Below are positions 1 to 9,573 of a stretch of DNA of 64,000 bases, one piece after another (position 1 is the stretch's first letter; the number at the start of each line of letters is the position of its first letter). The position numbers and the translations under genes are program-made. The notes under the pieces are model-generated. The model ran no database searches, was not told where the DNA came from, and saw nothing but the letters and a program-made list of their open reading frames with translations. The stretch covers positions 1,612,001-1,676,000 of the forward strand of contig NZ_QWDE01000001.1 of assembly GCF_003432065.1 (NCBI RefSeq). Reading direction: 5' to 3'. Source of the DNA: Mucilaginibacter terrenus. Its GTDB lineage: Bacteria > Bacteroidota > Bacteroidia > Sphingobacteriales > Sphingobacteriaceae.

Positions 1-364
1 GTATTGGGCCCGTACCTTGACTAGCGTCTGCACCAATGCTGCTCAGCATTACTACGCGTTTTACACCTGCAGCCTTAATAGCATTCGCATAAGCGTGTCC
101 GGCTTTAGCAATGTTCTCTATCATGTTACCCGGCCCCATTGATGGCGGCATCATGGTATACACGGCGTCTGCACCTTTGAAAGCTTCAGTCAAAAATACC
201 TCGTCACTTATAGAGCCAACTGCAGCCTTTGCACCTAAAGCCTCAATTTCTTCTTTACGGTCATTGTTGGTGCTGATCACGGTTACGTGGTGACCGGCTG
301 CTATCAATTTTTTAACTAATGGTTTGGCTACATTTCCTAATGAGCCTGTTGTTGTAATTTTCAT
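1..364 (-). CDS. NmrA-like NAD(P)-binding protein, partial (3' end outside window)
   Basis: Reading the minus strand from the ATG at 362-364 gives a Rossmann start (MKITTTGSLGNVAKPLVKKL) with a TGxxGxxA-type dinucleotide-binding loop, and later an ADAVYTMMPP stretch and a VKRVVMLSSIGA strand. These are typical of the NmrA / YtfG-like atypical short-chain dehydrogenases, which sense or use NAD(P)H. The gene runs off the left edge, so its C-terminal substrate region cannot be judged. It follows the old yellow enzyme gene by 27 bases on the same strand, so the two are probably co-transcribed. A link to quinone or aldehyde stress is inferred from the family and neighbour only. Confidence 0.8.
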   Translation of the reverse strand, partial: MKITTTGSLGNVAKPLVKKLIAAGHHVTVISTNNDRKEEIEALGAKAAVGSISDEVFLTEAFKGADAVYTMMPPSMGPGNMIENIAKAGHAYANAIKAAGVKRVVMLSSIGADASQGTGPI

Positions 365-391
365 GTTGTATGTTTTTTCAGTAGTTGATAA

Positions 392-1456
392 TCAGTTTAA
401 TTCTGGATAATCTGTGTAGCCTTCTTCACCGGGAGTGTAAAGTGTATTATAATCCAGCTGGTTTAGGGGGGCGTTTTTTTCAATCCTCCTCATAAAATCA
501 GGATTAGCTAAAAAGCTTCTGCCAAAAGCAACAAGATCCGCGGACCCATCCTGTAATTTGGCCTCAGAGGTTTCTGCCGTAAATCCATTGCAATAGATGA
601 TTGTATTGGCGAAGGACTTGCGAATATCCTGATGCGTTTTTTCGGGAATGCCCGGATTGTTTGAAATATGCAGGTATGCAATACCCAACTGGTTTACTTG
701 TAGGGCAAGGTGAATGTAGGTTTCATGAACCTCAGCATCTTCGTAGGCGGGCATATCGTTAGAAGTTAGAAAAGGTGATATGCGTAGGCCAACCTTATCT
801 GCTCCTATGGAAGCTGCTATTTTTTGTACAATTTCCAGTATCAACCTGCTACGGTTCTCTATGGATCCGCCATAATTATCTGTACGGTTATTTATGTGCG
901 GATTTAAGGATTGCTCGAGCAGATATCCGTGTGCTCCGTGCAATTCAACACCGTCAAAGCCAGCGGCAATAGCATTTTCGGCTGCCTTGATATGATCTTG
1001 TACGATACGAGCTATGCCACTCTCATCTAAGGCTTTTGGAGCTGAGTATTCAAACATGCCGGCATCTGTATAAATTTCGCCAGTTGCTTTAATGGCTGAC
1101 ATTCCTACAACGTGGTGGCCCTCCGGCAAGTTAGAGCTGTGCGCTATTCTGCCGGTATGCATCAGTTGCAGAAATATCCTGGAACCTCCATCATGAACAG
1201 CATCGGTTACCAGTTTCCAACCTTCTATCTGGGCATCTGTAAAAATACCCGGAATGCGAGGATAGCCTAAACCTTCTGGACTGGGTGAAGTACCTTCGGT
1301 AATGATCATTCCGGCACCTGAACGCTGCTTGTAGTAGGTGGCCATCATAGCATTAGGCACATTGCCAATGGCACGGCTTCTGGTCATGGGAGCCATCACT
1401 ACATGGTTCTTCAACTGAAGAAAAGCTTTATTATAAGGCTCAAATAATTTTTTCAT
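392..1456 (-). CDS. Old yellow enzyme family alkene reductase (NemA-like)
   Basis: A 354-residue FMN-dependent ene-reductase. Seen: the N-terminal FMN-binding strand VVMAPMTRSRA, the active-site segment FDGVELHGAHGYLLEQSLNP with the conserved His-x-x-His pair, the following NNRTDNYGGSIENRSR block, and a C-terminal phosphate-binding part (DLVAFGRSFLANPDFMRRI). Length matches NemA and related xenobiotic reductases, which use NAD(P)H to reduce activated C=C bonds, nitro compounds or N-ethylmaleimide in the cytoplasm. I chose the ATG at 1456 because family members begin at MKKLFEP; an upstream in-frame start would add 12 atypical residues. It lies downstream of an AraC-type regulator gene (61-base gap) that could control it. 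Confidence 0.93.
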   Translation of the reverse strand: MKKLFEPYNKAFLQLKNHVVMAPMTRSRAIGNVPNAMMATYYKQRSGAGMIITEGTSPSPEGLGYPRIPGIFTDAQIEGWKLVTDAVHDGGSRIFLQLMHTGRIAHSSNLPEGHHVVGMSAIKATGEIYTDAGMFEYSAPKALDESGIARIVQDHIKAAENAIAAGFDGVELHGAHGYLLEQSLNPHINNRTDNYGGSIENRSRLILEIVQKIAASIGADKVGLRISPFLTSNDMPAYEDAEVHETYIHLALQVNQLGIAYLHISNNPGIPEKTHQDIRKSFANTIIYCNGFTAETSEAKLQDGSADLVAFGRSFLANPDFMRRIEKNAPLNQLDYNTLYTPGEEGYTDYPELN

Positions 1457-1553
1457 TTTGCTTTTGTTTTTATTTACAAAGCAAAATTGCACCTTACACT
1501 AAGCTGATAATAGCTGAATAGGGTTTAAAATCAGTCCGATGCGACAAATAGAT

Positions 1554-2537
1554 TTAAGTTTGCGACGAAAACCGCTTAGGGGTAAAGCCATAATGTTTTT
1601 GGAACAGCCTGCTAAAGTGACTAAGGTTTGTAAAACCCAGCTCATAGCCAACTTCAGCAACCGACCGTTTACCTTGCTTTAAAAGAAAAGCAGCTTCCTC
1701 CATCCGGGCGCGTTGATAGTAATTGTAAATAGTATCGCCAAAGGCCTGCTTAAAGAGTTGTTTAAGCTTGGTTTCGCTCATGGTGGCAATTTGTGCCAGT
1801 TCGGCCAGGACCGGAGGAGTGCCTAAGTCACTGATAACTTCGTTACGGATATGCAGAAGCCTCGCCACATCCGAACTGTTGATACTCTGGTGCGGTAAAC
1901 TTTCGCGTTTGGACAGCTTATGAAAAAGCAGGTAAAGCAGCTCCTGTACTTTAATTTGCATGTAGAACTGGCTTAACCCGTCACTCATATCTACTGCACT
2001 TAAATTTTTGAGCAGCAACTTAGCCTCTGCCGTCATGTTCTCGAAAAAAAGGAATGTACTACCTGGGCTGGTTATTGTTTCAAGCGTAGAGTTAAGTTTA
2101 TTAAGAGCCAGCAGGTTTTTAAGATAAGCTGGCATGATGGCAATTACCGCATACCGTATGATATGCCCAGCTGGGAAACGTATAGTCGAGTTCAGGTTGT
2201 TAGAGGTAACTTGGATGGCGGAGTCATCCCGTTCGGAAAACTGGATATCTGGGTTATTGTCAAACGCGATACCGAGCGTTTGCTCATTACTGTAAAAAAA
2301 GATTGTAATTAGTTCATTGCCCAAGCCGGAGGTGTTGCGTTTAATAATCAGGTCCTCTTTTAGCACATAATGGTGCATAGTGATCTTGAATTCTGCACTA
2401 AACGACAACTTTCGAATATATCCAGTACCAATGTTGTCGGGAATGACCAGCAAATCATTATCTATATTCGCCCCGATATGCCTGGCAAAATAGGTCATGA
2501 AATCAAACCCGGGTGTTGAGTTAAAACTGAAGATCAT
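1554..2537 (-). CDS. AraC-family transcriptional regulator
   Basis: A 327-residue protein. The last ~90 residues form a clear AraC/XylS double helix-turn-helix: first helix pair around LAELAQIATMSETKLKQLFK, second around VAEVGYELGFTNLSHFSRLF, ending in the signature HYGFTPKRF. The N-terminal ~220 residues do not show a recognisable ligand-binding cupin and are typical of the poorly characterised sensory halves of Bacteroidota AraC proteins. It sits between the SnoaL-like gene and the ene-reductase gene on the same strand. Control of the downstream reductase/NmrA pair is a reasonable inference; the inducer is unknown. Confidence 0.9.
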   Translation of the reverse strand: MIFSFNSTPGFDFMTYFARHIGANIDNDLLVIPDNIGTGYIRKLSFSAEFKITMHHYVLKEDLIIKRNTSGLGNELITIFFYSNEQTLGIAFDNNPDIQFSERDDSAIQVTSNNLNSTIRFPAGHIIRYAVIAIMPAYLKNLLALNKLNSTLETITSPGSTFLFFENMTAEAKLLLKNLSAVDMSDGLSQFYMQIKVQELLYLLFHKLSKRESLPHQSINSSDVARLLHIRNEVISDLGTPPVLAELAQIATMSETKLKQLFKQAFGDTIYNYYQRARMEEAAFLLKQGKRSVAEVGYELGFTNLSHFSRLFQKHYGFTPKRFSSQT

Positions 2538-2621
2538 TAACTGATGACGTGCTGATCACCAAAACTAAGCATATTAAATATCTCTCACATGCACTTTGAT
2601 TTGGAATTTAAAATCGACAAA

Positions 2622-2653
2622 TAAAAAACCCCAAGCTACTTACCGCCTGAGGT
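2622..2653 (-). terminator. Rho-independent terminator after SnoaL-like gene
   Basis: On the minus strand ACCTCAGG pairs with CTTGGGGT (8 bp with wobble pairs) and is followed directly by six T residues. It lies 20 bases beyond the stop codon of the SnoaL-like gene and would separate it from the AraC gene. Confidence 0.6.
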
Positions 2654-2672
2654 CTTTACGGGTATTTAAAGG

Positions 2673-3077
2673 TTAGTTAAGGGAGATTCCTCTAATATCC
2701 CTTATAACGGGAACCATGTTAAGTGCCTCGCGGATTAGTTTAATTTTCCCGTTTTCTGCAACTACACGGCCCATATAGTGTTGAGCATATTCTTTTCCGT
2801 TGGAAGCAATTGTAGCGGTAGCTTCGTATTCACCAAAAGCCTGGTCAGGAGTGTCTATATGAATTTGGATGTTTTTAAACTTGAAGCCTGGGAAGGTTTT
2901 TGGCAAGTTGCTTAAAAAGTTGTACAATGTTTCGCGTCCTTCCCAACGCGTTGATATGCCTAGGCTTGCCAGGTAAGGTAATTCAAATACAGCATCATCG
3001 GCGAACAGTTCAATCTGAAAATCCGGATTCCCTATATTTTCTAAATAATCCAGTAATAATTCTTTTGCGGTTTTCAT
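2673..3077 (-). CDS. SnoaL-like / NTF2-fold protein
   Basis: A 134-residue protein with the layout of the SnoaL-like (NTF2 superfamily) fold: an N-terminal helix (LLLDYLENIGNPDFQIELFA), the typical FADDAVFELPY strand, a helix holding WEGRETLYNFL, then long antiparallel strands (AFGEYEATATIASNGKEY, HYMGRVVAENGKIKLIRE). The family covers small isomerases, dehydratases and non-catalytic binding proteins acting on hydrophobic small molecules, so substrate cannot be named. No signal peptide, so cytoplasmic. It is followed by a terminator, suggesting a single-gene transcript. Fold assignment is good, function open. Confidence 0.8.
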   Translation of the reverse strand: MKTAKELLLDYLENIGNPDFQIELFADDAVFELPYLASLGISTRWEGRETLYNFLSNLPKTFPGFKFKNIQIHIDTPDQAFGEYEATATIASNGKEYAQHYMGRVVAENGKIKLIREALNMVPVIRDIRGISLN

Positions 3078-3213
3078 GACTTTATTTTTATGTTTTTATG
3101 TTATTGTTAACTCCACAAAATTGGCATGTTTGACTAACCCGCACATTGACGTATCATAAGAAATAAGTTGATTTATATCAACTAGTATGACATCCAATGC
3201 TGAAAATCCACCG

Positions 3214-3259
3214 CTGTTGAAAAACAAAGCCTAACTAGCTATAATAGCTAATTAGGCTT
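3214..3259 (-). terminator. Terminator of the RND efflux operon
   Basis: A long hairpin: arms 3227-3241 and 3245-3259 are 15 bases each with one mismatch and a TAA loop. Read on the minus strand it is followed by TGTTTTT. It lies 47 bases beyond the stop codon of the outer-membrane factor gene, the last of the efflux operon. Confidence 0.75.
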
Positions 3260-3305
3260 AAGTAGGGATATAATATTATCGACTCTGGTTTCCTAAAAAC
3301 GTAGT

Positions 3306-4739
3306 TTATCTCCAGCCACCGCCAAGATTGCGGTAAATGGTGTTTACAGCAGTAAACTGCGCTTTTTTAGTTTCCACTAGTTCTAGTTTTGTCGCGAGCG
3401 CATCCCTTTGGGTCATCAATACCTCAAAGTAATCTGCCCGGGCAGATTTAAACAGCGCGTTAGAAATGTCTACTGATTTTGTAAGTGCATCGGCTTCTTT
3501 TGTCTTTAAGCTATAGCGTTTCTGCAAATTATCGATAGCGTAAAGTTGCGTGTTTACTTCAATGTAGGCGTTTAAAATTGTTTTTTGATAGTTATACATG
3601 GCCTGCAGCTGACGTGCGTTAGCACTGTTGAACTCAGCTTTTATACCAGCCCTGTTTACAAGAGGCGCGGCAATATCTCCGGCTATAGAGTAGAGCAGCG
3701 ATCCCGGGTACTTAAACAGGTAACTTGGCTTAAACGCCTGAAATCCCAACGCAGCCGAAATACTGAATGAGGGGTAAAACTCTGCCCGTGCAACCTTTAC
3801 ATCCAGCTTAGCGGCTATTAGGTCAAGCTCTGCCCTTTTAACATCTGGCCTGTTCGCCAGCAACTGCGACGGAATACCTGTGTAGACGGCTGCGGGTGTA
3901 AGGGTTAAGAAATTGCTTGTGTCTCGTTTTATTTCCTGCGGATAACGCCCGAGTAACAAGTTAAGATCATTTTCTGTCTCCCTTATTTTCTGCAGTGTTT
4001 CAAATTCAAGTCCCTGTGAACTTAATACTTCTGCCTGAAACTTCTGCACAGCCAATTCGGTAACCCTGGCCGCATCCTTTTGCACTTTTACAATCTCGAG
4101 TGCATTCTTTTGTAACTGGATGCTCTGCCTTACAATTGCAAGCTGGCAATCTAACGATTGCAGTTCGTAATAAGCGTTGGCAATCTCGCTGATCAAATTA
4201 GTAACTACAAAATTTCTTCCTTCTACCGAGGACAGGTACCGGGTTACAGCTGCTTTTTTCGCATTGTGCAGCTTTTTCCAGATATCAATTTCCCAATTCG
4301 CGTAAGCGGCTACCGTATAGTCAGCTAACGGGTCGGGCACTTCCTGACCTGGTGTAATATCCGTAGATGCATCGCCTGCTCCCTGGCTGGTATAACGCCC
4401 AGTTTTCTCCAGCCCTGCCCCTGCCCTCAAACCAACTGTTGGTGATAGCTGGCCTTGCCGTATTCCAATATCATTTCGGGCAATTTGAATCTCCTGCAGT
4501 GTAGTCATCAACTCTTGGTTATTCTTTAATGCAGTATCTATCAGGCTTACCAAGTTAGCATCTGTAAAAAAATTGCGCCACTGCATGGCGGCGATATTGG
4601 TGGTGTCGGCACTATTGCCGTACATTCCCGGCAGAGGCTTGTTTTCACCTACCTGCGTAATTGCAGGCACTTTGCAGCTGGCAATTCCAAGGCAAACCGC
4701 CAGTACAACAATACCTTTATATTTATTTAGATTATACAT
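3306..4739 (-). CDS. RND efflux outer-membrane factor (TolC/OprM-like lipoprotein)
   Basis: A 477-residue outer-membrane factor. The N-terminus has a lipoprotein signal with the lipobox GIASC (Cys23), as in OprM/NodT-type channels. Two repeats of the OEP domain follow, each with long heptad-rich helices and the family landmarks LIDTALKNNQEL, VAAYANWEIDIW, LANRPDVKRAELDLIAAK and FYPSFSISAALGFQA. It trimerises into the outer-membrane exit duct for the pump encoded just upstream. Its start overlaps the end of the pump gene by 8 bases, so translation is coupled. Substrates cannot be predicted from sequence. Confidence 0.95.
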   Translation of the reverse strand: MYNLNKYKGIVVLAVCLGIASCKVPAITQVGENKPLPGMYGNSADTTNIAAMQWRNFFTDANLVSLIDTALKNNQELMTTLQEIQIARNDIGIRQGQLSPTVGLRAGAGLEKTGRYTSQGAGDASTDITPGQEVPDPLADYTVAAYANWEIDIWKKLHNAKKAAVTRYLSSVEGRNFVVTNLISEIANAYYELQSLDCQLAIVRQSIQLQKNALEIVKVQKDAARVTELAVQKFQAEVLSSQGLEFETLQKIRETENDLNLLLGRYPQEIKRDTSNFLTLTPAAVYTGIPSQLLANRPDVKRAELDLIAAKLDVKVARAEFYPSFSISAALGFQAFKPSYLFKYPGSLLYSIAGDIAAPLVNRAGIKAEFNSANARQLQAMYNYQKTILNAYIEVNTQLYAIDNLQKRYSLKTKEADALTKSVDISNALFKSARADYFEVLMTQRDALATKLELVETKKAQFTAVNTIYRNLGGGWR

Positions 4740-7700
4740 GATTATTGTCTATTTCTTCGGTAAACGGATTTTCATCTTCATACTTAGCAAGCCTGCTTTT
4801 TTCTGCTATGGTGCCGAATATGTAGTACAAACCCGGTATAACAAATACGCCGCAAATGGTACCCAAAAGCATACCGCCTGCAGCTGCTGTACCAATGGTT
4901 CTGTTTCCTACCTTACCAGGTCCGGAAGCAATTACCAGTGGGATTAAGCCGGCAATAAATGCGAAAGATGTCATCAGAATTGGGCGGAACCTGGCTTTGG
5001 AGCCCTCCATTGCTGCCTCTAATACAGACCTACCTGCAGCATGGCGCTGTACAGCAAATTCTACTATCAATACAGCATTTTTACCTAACAGACCAATGAG
5101 CATTACCATGGCCACCTGCGCATATATGTTGTTTTCCAGCCCGGTTAGTTTAAGCAACAGAAAGGCGCCGAAAATACCCGCGGGTAAAGAGATGATTACC
5201 GATAGCGGAAGAATAAAGCTTTCGTATTGCGCGGCAAGAATGAGATAAACAAAGCCCAAACAAATTAAAAATATGTACACCGCCTGGTTACCCTGGGCAA
5301 CCTCATCCGCAGAGATACCAGCCCAACCAATACCGAAGCCGCGTGGCAGAGTTTTCTCTGCTACTTCCTGTATAACTTTTATTGCTGTTCCGCTACTGTA
5401 TCCGGGTGCGGCAGAACCGCTAATCTCGGATGAGTTATACATGTTATGTCTTGTAATTTCCGAGAGGCCATAAACTTTCTCCAACTTCATGAAATCAGAG
5501 TAAGGCACCATTTCATCACGGTTGTTCTTAACATACAACTTCAGGATATCGTCTGGCTGTGCACGGTACTCGGGACCTGATTGCACAATTACTTTATAAT
5601 TGATACCAAATTTTATGAAACTGATCTCGTAATTACTACCCACCAGTGTAGAAAGGGTATTCATTGCATTATCAACGGTTACTCCTTTTTGTAAGGCCAG
5701 ATCATTATCGATCTTTAACATGTACTGCGGGAAACTGGCGCTATAAAAGCTAAATACCGACGAAAGCTCCTTGCGTTTGCTCAGCTCTTTTACAAAGTCG
5801 TTGTTTACAGTTTCCATCAGCTTGTAATCACCCGACCCAGCTTTATCAAGTAAACGCAACTCGAAACCACCCGCAGCACCATAACCCGGTACAGCAGGCG
5901 GCTGAAAGAACTCTATGTTTGCCCCTGGTATATCTTTGGACTTCTCCTCCAATTCGTTTATGATCTCCTGTACGGAGTGCTTGCGTTGATCCCAATCTTT
6001 CAAGTTAATTAAACACGTACCCGAGTTAGACCCGGTACCTTCTGTAAGTATCTCATAACCTGCTAATGCAGATACAGACTGCACACCATCAACCGTTTCA
6101 GCAACTTTTTGCAATTTTAATGCAATGTCATTGGTTCGTTCCAGTGAAGAGCCGGGCGGCGTTTGGATGATGGCATAAAACATCCCCTGGTCTTCATTCG
6201 GGATAAAACCTGTCGGAACTGTATTGTTTAACAAATAAATGCCCGCACAAAAAACAATAAGGCTAACAAAAGTCACCGATCTGCGGCTTACAATACGCCC
6301 TAACAGACTTTGATATTTATCCTGAGTTTTGTTGAATCTGTTATTGAAGCCATCTAAAAACATGTTTACGGGCGTCTTTTTTCTTGGCTTGCCGTGATTG
6401 TTCTTCAGGATCATGGCGCATAAAGCAGGTGTTAACGTGAGCGCTACAATACCTGATAATACAATGGCTGTCGCCATGGTAATGGAGAACTGCCGGTAGA
6501 AAATACCTACCGGACCAGACATGAACGCTACAGGCACAAATACCGCTGCCATCAAAAATGTGATGGCTATAATAGCCCCGGCTATCTCATGCATTGCTTT
6601 TTTGGTTGCATTTAATGGCGAAAGATGCTCCTCTTCCATTTTAGCGTGCACGGCTTCAATCACCACGATGGCGTCATCCACAACCACACCAATGGCCAAA
6701 ACCAATGCAAAAAGGGTAATTAGGTTGAGTGTAATACCGAAGAACTGCATGAAGACAAACGTCCCGATAAGTGACACAGGAACGGCCATGGCCGGAATTA
6801 TAGTGGAGCGCCAGTCGCCCAAGAACAGGAATACTACAAGCCCCACCAATATAAAAGCTTCCACCAGGGTGTGAATTACCTTCTCTATCGAGGCATCCAA
6901 AAATTTCGAAACGTCATAGCTGATCTCGTAATCTACACCTTTCGGGAAAGATGTTTTTTTGATCTCCTCCATTTTAGCCTTAACGTCTTTAATAACCTGG
7001 CTGGCATTGCTTCCGTAAGACTGTTTTAGTACAATAGCTGCTGATGACCTGCCATTCAGGTTAGAATAGATATCGTACATGGAGCTGCCAAATTCAATAT
7101 CAGCTACATCTTTCAATCGCAGTATCTCGCCGTTAGCATTAGCCCTTAAGCCAACATTTTCGTATTGTTCCTTAGTAGTAAACCTACCGGAATACTTCAG
7201 AACGTACTCAAAAGTTTGTGACTTTTTGCCCGAGCTTTCACCGGTTTTACCTGGCGAAGCCTCTAAACTTTGTGCTGCCAGCGCCTCCATCACTTCGTCT
7301 GCCGAAATTTTGTAAGCCAGCATACGGTCGGGCTTTAGCCATATTCTCATGGCGTAATCCCTGTTACCCAAAATATCTGCAAAGCCTACACCGTTGACCC
7401 TTTTTAATTCAGACAGGATATTAATCTCTGAGAAGTTGTATAAGAACTTCTGATCCATGGACTTATCCTTACTGTAAAGGTTAACATACATCAGCATGTT
7501 AGATTCTTCCCGGGTGATCTTCACACCCTCGCGCACTACCAATGGTGGCAGTTTGTTTACGACAGATGCTACACGGTTTTGCACGTTTAGTGCTGCCTGA
7601 TTAGGGTCGGTGCCAAGGTTGAATATGATTTGTACAGATGCCTCGCCGTCGTTACCAGCATCTGACGTCATGTACTTCATACCCGGCACACCGTTCAGAG

Positions 7701-7902
7701 CTCTTTCCAGCGGAATAACTACAGATTTGATCATCAGTTCTCCGTTTGCACCAGGGTAATCGGCCGTTACATTCACCTTTGGCGGAGAAATGGATGGGAA
7801 CTGCGTTACCGGCAACGTTGTGATAGCAAGCACCCCTAAAAAGACGATCATGAGCGATATTACTATCGACAGAACCGGCCTTTGAATAAATTTATTAAAC
7901 AT
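4732..7902 (-). CDS. RND multidrug efflux inner-membrane pump (HAE1 family)
   Basis: A 1056-residue proton-driven pump of the AcrB/MexB class, full length. Seen: the first transmembrane helix (PVLSIVISLMIVFLGVLAI), the porter start LPVTQFPSISPPKV, the TM4 motif GVVVDDAIVVIEAVHAKMEEE with the two Asp residues of the proton relay, and GKNAVLIVEFA in TM10. The twelve helices and two large periplasmic loops are in the usual order. It captures substrates from the periplasm or inner membrane and exports them with the adjacent adaptor and outer-membrane channel. The ATG is 29 bases after the adaptor gene. This class exports drugs, dyes and detergents; individual specificity is not deducible. Confidence 0.97.
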   Translation of the reverse strand: MFNKFIQRPVLSIVISLMIVFLGVLAITTLPVTQFPSISPPKVNVTADYPGANGELMIKSVVIPLERALNGVPGMKYMTSDAGNDGEASVQIIFNLGTDPNQAALNVQNRVASVVNKLPPLVVREGVKITREESNMLMYVNLYSKDKSMDQKFLYNFSEINILSELKRVNGVGFADILGNRDYAMRIWLKPDRMLAYKISADEVMEALAAQSLEASPGKTGESSGKKSQTFEYVLKYSGRFTTKEQYENVGLRANANGEILRLKDVADIEFGSSMYDIYSNLNGRSSAAIVLKQSYGSNASQVIKDVKAKMEEIKKTSFPKGVDYEISYDVSKFLDASIEKVIHTLVEAFILVGLVVFLFLGDWRSTIIPAMAVPVSLIGTFVFMQFFGITLNLITLFALVLAIGVVVDDAIVVIEAVHAKMEEEHLSPLNATKKAMHEIAGAIIAITFLMAAVFVPVAFMSGPVGIFYRQFSITMATAIVLSGIVALTLTPALCAMILKNNHGKPRKKTPVNMFLDGFNNRFNKTQDKYQSLLGRIVSRRSVTFVSLIVFCAGIYLLNNTVPTGFIPNEDQGMFYAIIQTPPGSSLERTNDIALKLQKVAETVDGVQSVSALAGYEILTEGTGSNSGTCLINLKDWDQRKHSVQEIINELEEKSKDIPGANIEFFQPPAVPGYGAAGGFELRLLDKAGSGDYKLMETVNNDFVKELSKRKELSSVFSFYSASFPQYMLKIDNDLALQKGVTVDNAMNTLSTLVGSNYEISFIKFGINYKVIVQSGPEYRAQPDDILKLYVKNNRDEMVPYSDFMKLEKVYGLSEITRHNMYNSSEISGSAAPGYSSGTAIKVIQEVAEKTLPRGFGIGWAGISADEVAQGNQAVYIFLICLGFVYLILAAQYESFILPLSVIISLPAGIFGAFLLLKLTGLENNIYAQVAMVMLIGLLGKNAVLIVEFAVQRHAAGRSVLEAAMEGSKARFRPILMTSFAFIAGLIPLVIASGPGKVGNRTIGTAAAGGMLLGTICGVFVIPGLYYIFGTIAEKSRLAKYEDENPFTEEIDNNHV

Positions 7903-7931
7903 TTAATTACTTGATTAAGAATTGAGTGTGA

Positions 7932-9017
7932 TTATTCCGCTTTTAATTTCAATTGAGAGATAACCTCTTCAGGCTTCTGGAATTTGTACTTAATTATATC
8001 ATTATCACGCACCTTTTGCACGCCGTCAAGCAGAATTTTGTCACGAGCAGATATTCCGCTTTGAACAACATACAAGTCAGGCATACGGGCACCTATCTCA
8101 ATATTGGTTGATCTAACCACGTTTTTATCATCAATTACAAACACGTAAGTTTTATCCTGCACTTCATAAGTGGCTTTCTGTGGAATAACCAAGGCATTTT
8201 TAAAAGGAACCGTCATTAATACTTTACCGGTTTCGCCATTCCTAAGCAGTTTTTCAGGGTTGTTGAACCTCGCCCTAAAAGCTATGTTTCCCGTTTCGCT
8301 GTTGAATTCACTTTCTACGGTCTCAACATCGCCTTTGTATTTAAATGGCTGGCCATTTGCGAGCAGCAAGTCTACTTTGCGTTCGCCCCTGTCTTTAACA
8401 TCTGTTTGATAGTTCAAATATTCAGGCTCTGACACATTAAAATACGCAAACATCTGATTGTTGTCTGACAGGCTTGTCAGCAGTGCACCCTCATCCACAA
8501 GGCTGCCAAGCTTTAAAGGAATACGATCAATAATTCCGTCAAAGGGTGCTTTAATCTCCGTGAATGCAAGGTGCATTTTAGCGAGTGCACGTTCTGCCTT
8601 GGCTTGGTCAAGTTTAGCCTGACCTAACAGGTACTCATTTTTTGATACGATATTTTTGTCCGCCAGCGTTTTGGTGTTCTGTAATTCAATTTCAGCAGAA
8701 CGTGTCTCGGCTTCAGCTTTCTGTAATTCGGCCTCGAAAGCTTGTGGCATTATCCTAAAAAGCGGCTGACCTGCTTTAACAAACTGACCTTCATCCACAT
8801 AGATTTTTTGAAGGTATCCTTTCTCCTGTGCCCGTACTTCAATGTTACGCACAGATTTTATCTGCGATACATACTCCTTGGTGTAGGATGTATCAATTTT
8901 TAAAGGGCTAGTTGCAGTGTAAGTTGCAGTTTCTTCCGTTTTTTCTTCCTTGTTCGAGTTACAGCTTGTGTTATATAAAAGAGCACACAGCGCAATGAAC
9001 ATCACATTCCTATTCAT
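7932..9017 (-). CDS. RND efflux periplasmic adaptor (membrane fusion protein, lipoprotein)
   Basis: A 361-residue membrane fusion protein. An N-terminal lipoprotein signal ends at YNTSC. Then come the split barrel-sandwich (lipoyl) halves VRAQEKGYLQKIYVDEGQFV and FTEIKAPFDGIIDRIPLKLG, separated by a coiled-coil hairpin (about residues 100-145), and C-terminal beta-barrel and membrane-proximal parts. It links the pump to the outer-membrane factor. It is the first gene of the three-gene operon (adaptor, pump, channel), and an inverted repeat that may be an operator lies upstream. No dedicated TetR or MarR regulator gene adjoins it. Confidence 0.95.
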   Translation of the reverse strand: MNRNVMFIALCALLYNTSCNSNKEEKTEETATYTATSPLKIDTSYTKEYVSQIKSVRNIEVRAQEKGYLQKIYVDEGQFVKAGQPLFRIMPQAFEAELQKAEAETRSAEIELQNTKTLADKNIVSKNEYLLGQAKLDQAKAERALAKMHLAFTEIKAPFDGIIDRIPLKLGSLVDEGALLTSLSDNNQMFAYFNVSEPEYLNYQTDVKDRGERKVDLLLANGQPFKYKGDVETVESEFNSETGNIAFRARFNNPEKLLRNGETGKVLMTVPFKNALVIPQKATYEVQDKTYVFVIDDKNVVRSTNIEIGARMPDLYVVQSGISARDKILLDGVQKVRDNDIIKYKFQKPEEVISQLKLKAE

Positions 9018-9144
9018 GGTATATTAAAAAATTAATTTTGATGGCTGGCAACAAAGCGGTTGTAGAAGTTAAAAGGCATCAGCTGCGTAATACACAGCAG
9101 CAACAGAATAACCGGTTTGATATCTAGAAAATGTCGCTTTTACA

Positions 9145-9177
9145 CACGAAACGGTACAAATTACATTGTACCTCGTG
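9145..9177. promoter_or_regulatory. Inverted repeat upstream of efflux operon, candidate operator
   Basis: CACGA-AAC-GGTACAA and TTGTACC-TCGTG face each other across the 6-base spacer ATTACA; the 7-base inner arms are perfect, and 5-base outer arms extend them past a 3-base bulge. It lies 128 bases upstream of the adaptor start and 25 bases beyond the stop of the preceding minus-strand gene. It could bind a dimeric repressor; it could instead be a weak terminator, but no T-run follows it. Confidence 0.4.
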
Positions 9178-9201
9178 CGAAATCTGATGCGCGGGAATGC
9201 T

Positions 9202-9573
9202 TCAGATTCTTAAAACCCGTTGGGTTATATACCTGTCTGTGAAGGTAATTAACGATCCGGAATAGCTAAACTGTTTGTTATCTGGGTCTTGATAAAATCC
9301 TGAGAAAAGCTGTAAATAGTATTGAACTATTGGCGATTTTACCAATAATACATACCTCCTGGCAGATACAGTATCGTTATCGTCATCGTCTAAAACGACA
9401 ACAAGATCATCCTGATCACTCTCGATACCCGACTGAATATGAGCATCTTGCTGACTGTCGCCACTGAAAAGAGGATGGATTACCAGGCGGCTATTTTTAG
9501 CCCCGCCGGTATGATCATGAGCCTTTGTAATAAGGTGGCACAGTGACAATAAAAGGATGAAAACGAACCTCAT
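9202..9573 (-). CDS. Hypothetical secreted protein with acidic stretch
   Basis: A 123-residue protein I do not recognise. It starts with a convincing signal peptide (MRFVFILLLSLCHLITKAHD, cleavage probably after KA). The mature part has a His-containing N-terminus, an acidic patch LVVVLDDDDNDTV, and a C-terminal half rich in aromatic residues. The acidic cluster might bind a cation such as calcium, but no EF-hand or other named motif is visible. It reads on the same strand as the efflux operon, 184 bases upstream, and is probably transcribed separately. Confidence 0.6.
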   Translation of the reverse strand: MRFVFILLLSLCHLITKAHDHTGGAKNSRLVIHPLFSGDSQQDAHIQSGIESDQDDLVVVLDDDDNDTVSARRYVLLVKSPIVQYYLQLFSGFYQDPDNKQFSYSGSLITFTDRYITQRVLRI

